Source: Patescibacteria group bacterium AH-259-L07 | Lineage (GTDB): Bacteria; Patescibacteriota; Patescibacteriia; UBA2591; UBA6264 | Reading direction: 5' to 3' | Length of the DNA: 5,131 bases | Assembly: GCA_027718005.1 (NCBI GenBank) | Contig: JALLOP010000092.1 | Coordinates: 1 to 5,131, forward strand | Shown here: positions 5,101 through 5,131 of the stretch, one piece after another | How positions within the stretch are numbered: the first letter of the stretch is position 1 | Layout: the number at the start of each line of letters is the position of its first letter | Position numbers and translations under genes: made by a program | The notes under the pieces: generated by a model | The model's input: only the letters and a program-made list of their open reading frames with translations | Told to the model about the DNA's origin: nothing | Database searches by the model: none

Positions 5101-5122
5101 CACTTTGAATACTTTTTGTCAA
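5095..5122 (-). promoter_or_regulatory. lexA promoter
   Basis: On the minus strand TTGACA (5122-5117) is a perfect -35 box and TATACT (5100-5095) a good -10 box, 16 nt apart. The start site is expected at about 5088-5087, two or three bases before the ATG at 5085. No other promoter is seen before tnpB, so this one probably drives both genes. Confidence 0.82.
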
Positions 5123-5131
5123 TCACGTATC

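Noticed and set aside
5086..5103. GTG start adding six residues to LexA
   Set aside because: The codon overlaps the -10 region, upstream of the predicted transcript start; the ATG at 5085 fits the promoter and family length.

Overview
The window reads as a chromosomal piece of a streamlined, AT-rich bacterium, most likely a member of the Candidate Phyla Radiation (Patescibacteria, Parcubacteria-like). The reasons are a FemX-type aminoacyltransferase with an ATCAAAR heptamer tract inside the gene, a compact D-Ala-D-Ala carboxypeptidase right behind it, genes that appear leaderless, and short intergenic spaces. TGA acts as a stop. This placement is inference, as there is no rRNA or other marker gene here.

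Left part (1-1201): three small plus-strand genes of unknown function (103, 107 and 89 aa). They are served by two near-identical copies of a fused terminator-plus-promoter module (about 36-128 and 797-891). Copy 1 starts the transcript for the first two genes. Copy 2 ends that transcript, with the stop codon of gene 2 inside the terminator stem, and starts gene 3, which has its own terminator. All three genes have clear AGGAGG/AAGGAG ribosome binding sites. Genes 1 and 2 may be distant paralogues.

Middle (1265-3221): a two-gene cell-wall operon. It has an extended -10 promoter whose predicted start site falls on the A of the femX-like ATG, so the message should be leaderless. FemX-like adds amino acids to the peptidoglycan precursor peptide. 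The penicillin-binding-protein carboxypeptidase behind it trims D-alanine from the stem peptide.

Right part (3229-5122, minus strand): lexA (SOS repressor and self-cleaving protease) with a strong promoter, a candidate operator across its -10, and a predicted transcript with almost no leader. Only 15 nt downstream is an intact tnpB (RNA-guided nuclease of the IS200/IS605 family). The 3' end of tnpB holds three consecutive hairpins and a GTAGTTCAC end, as expected for an omega RNA and a right element end. No room remains for a left end between lexA and tnpB, so the element looks immobile and tnpB is probably read from the LexA-controlled promoter. This lexA-tnpB arrangement and the terminator/promoter module shared by the small genes are the most interesting points.
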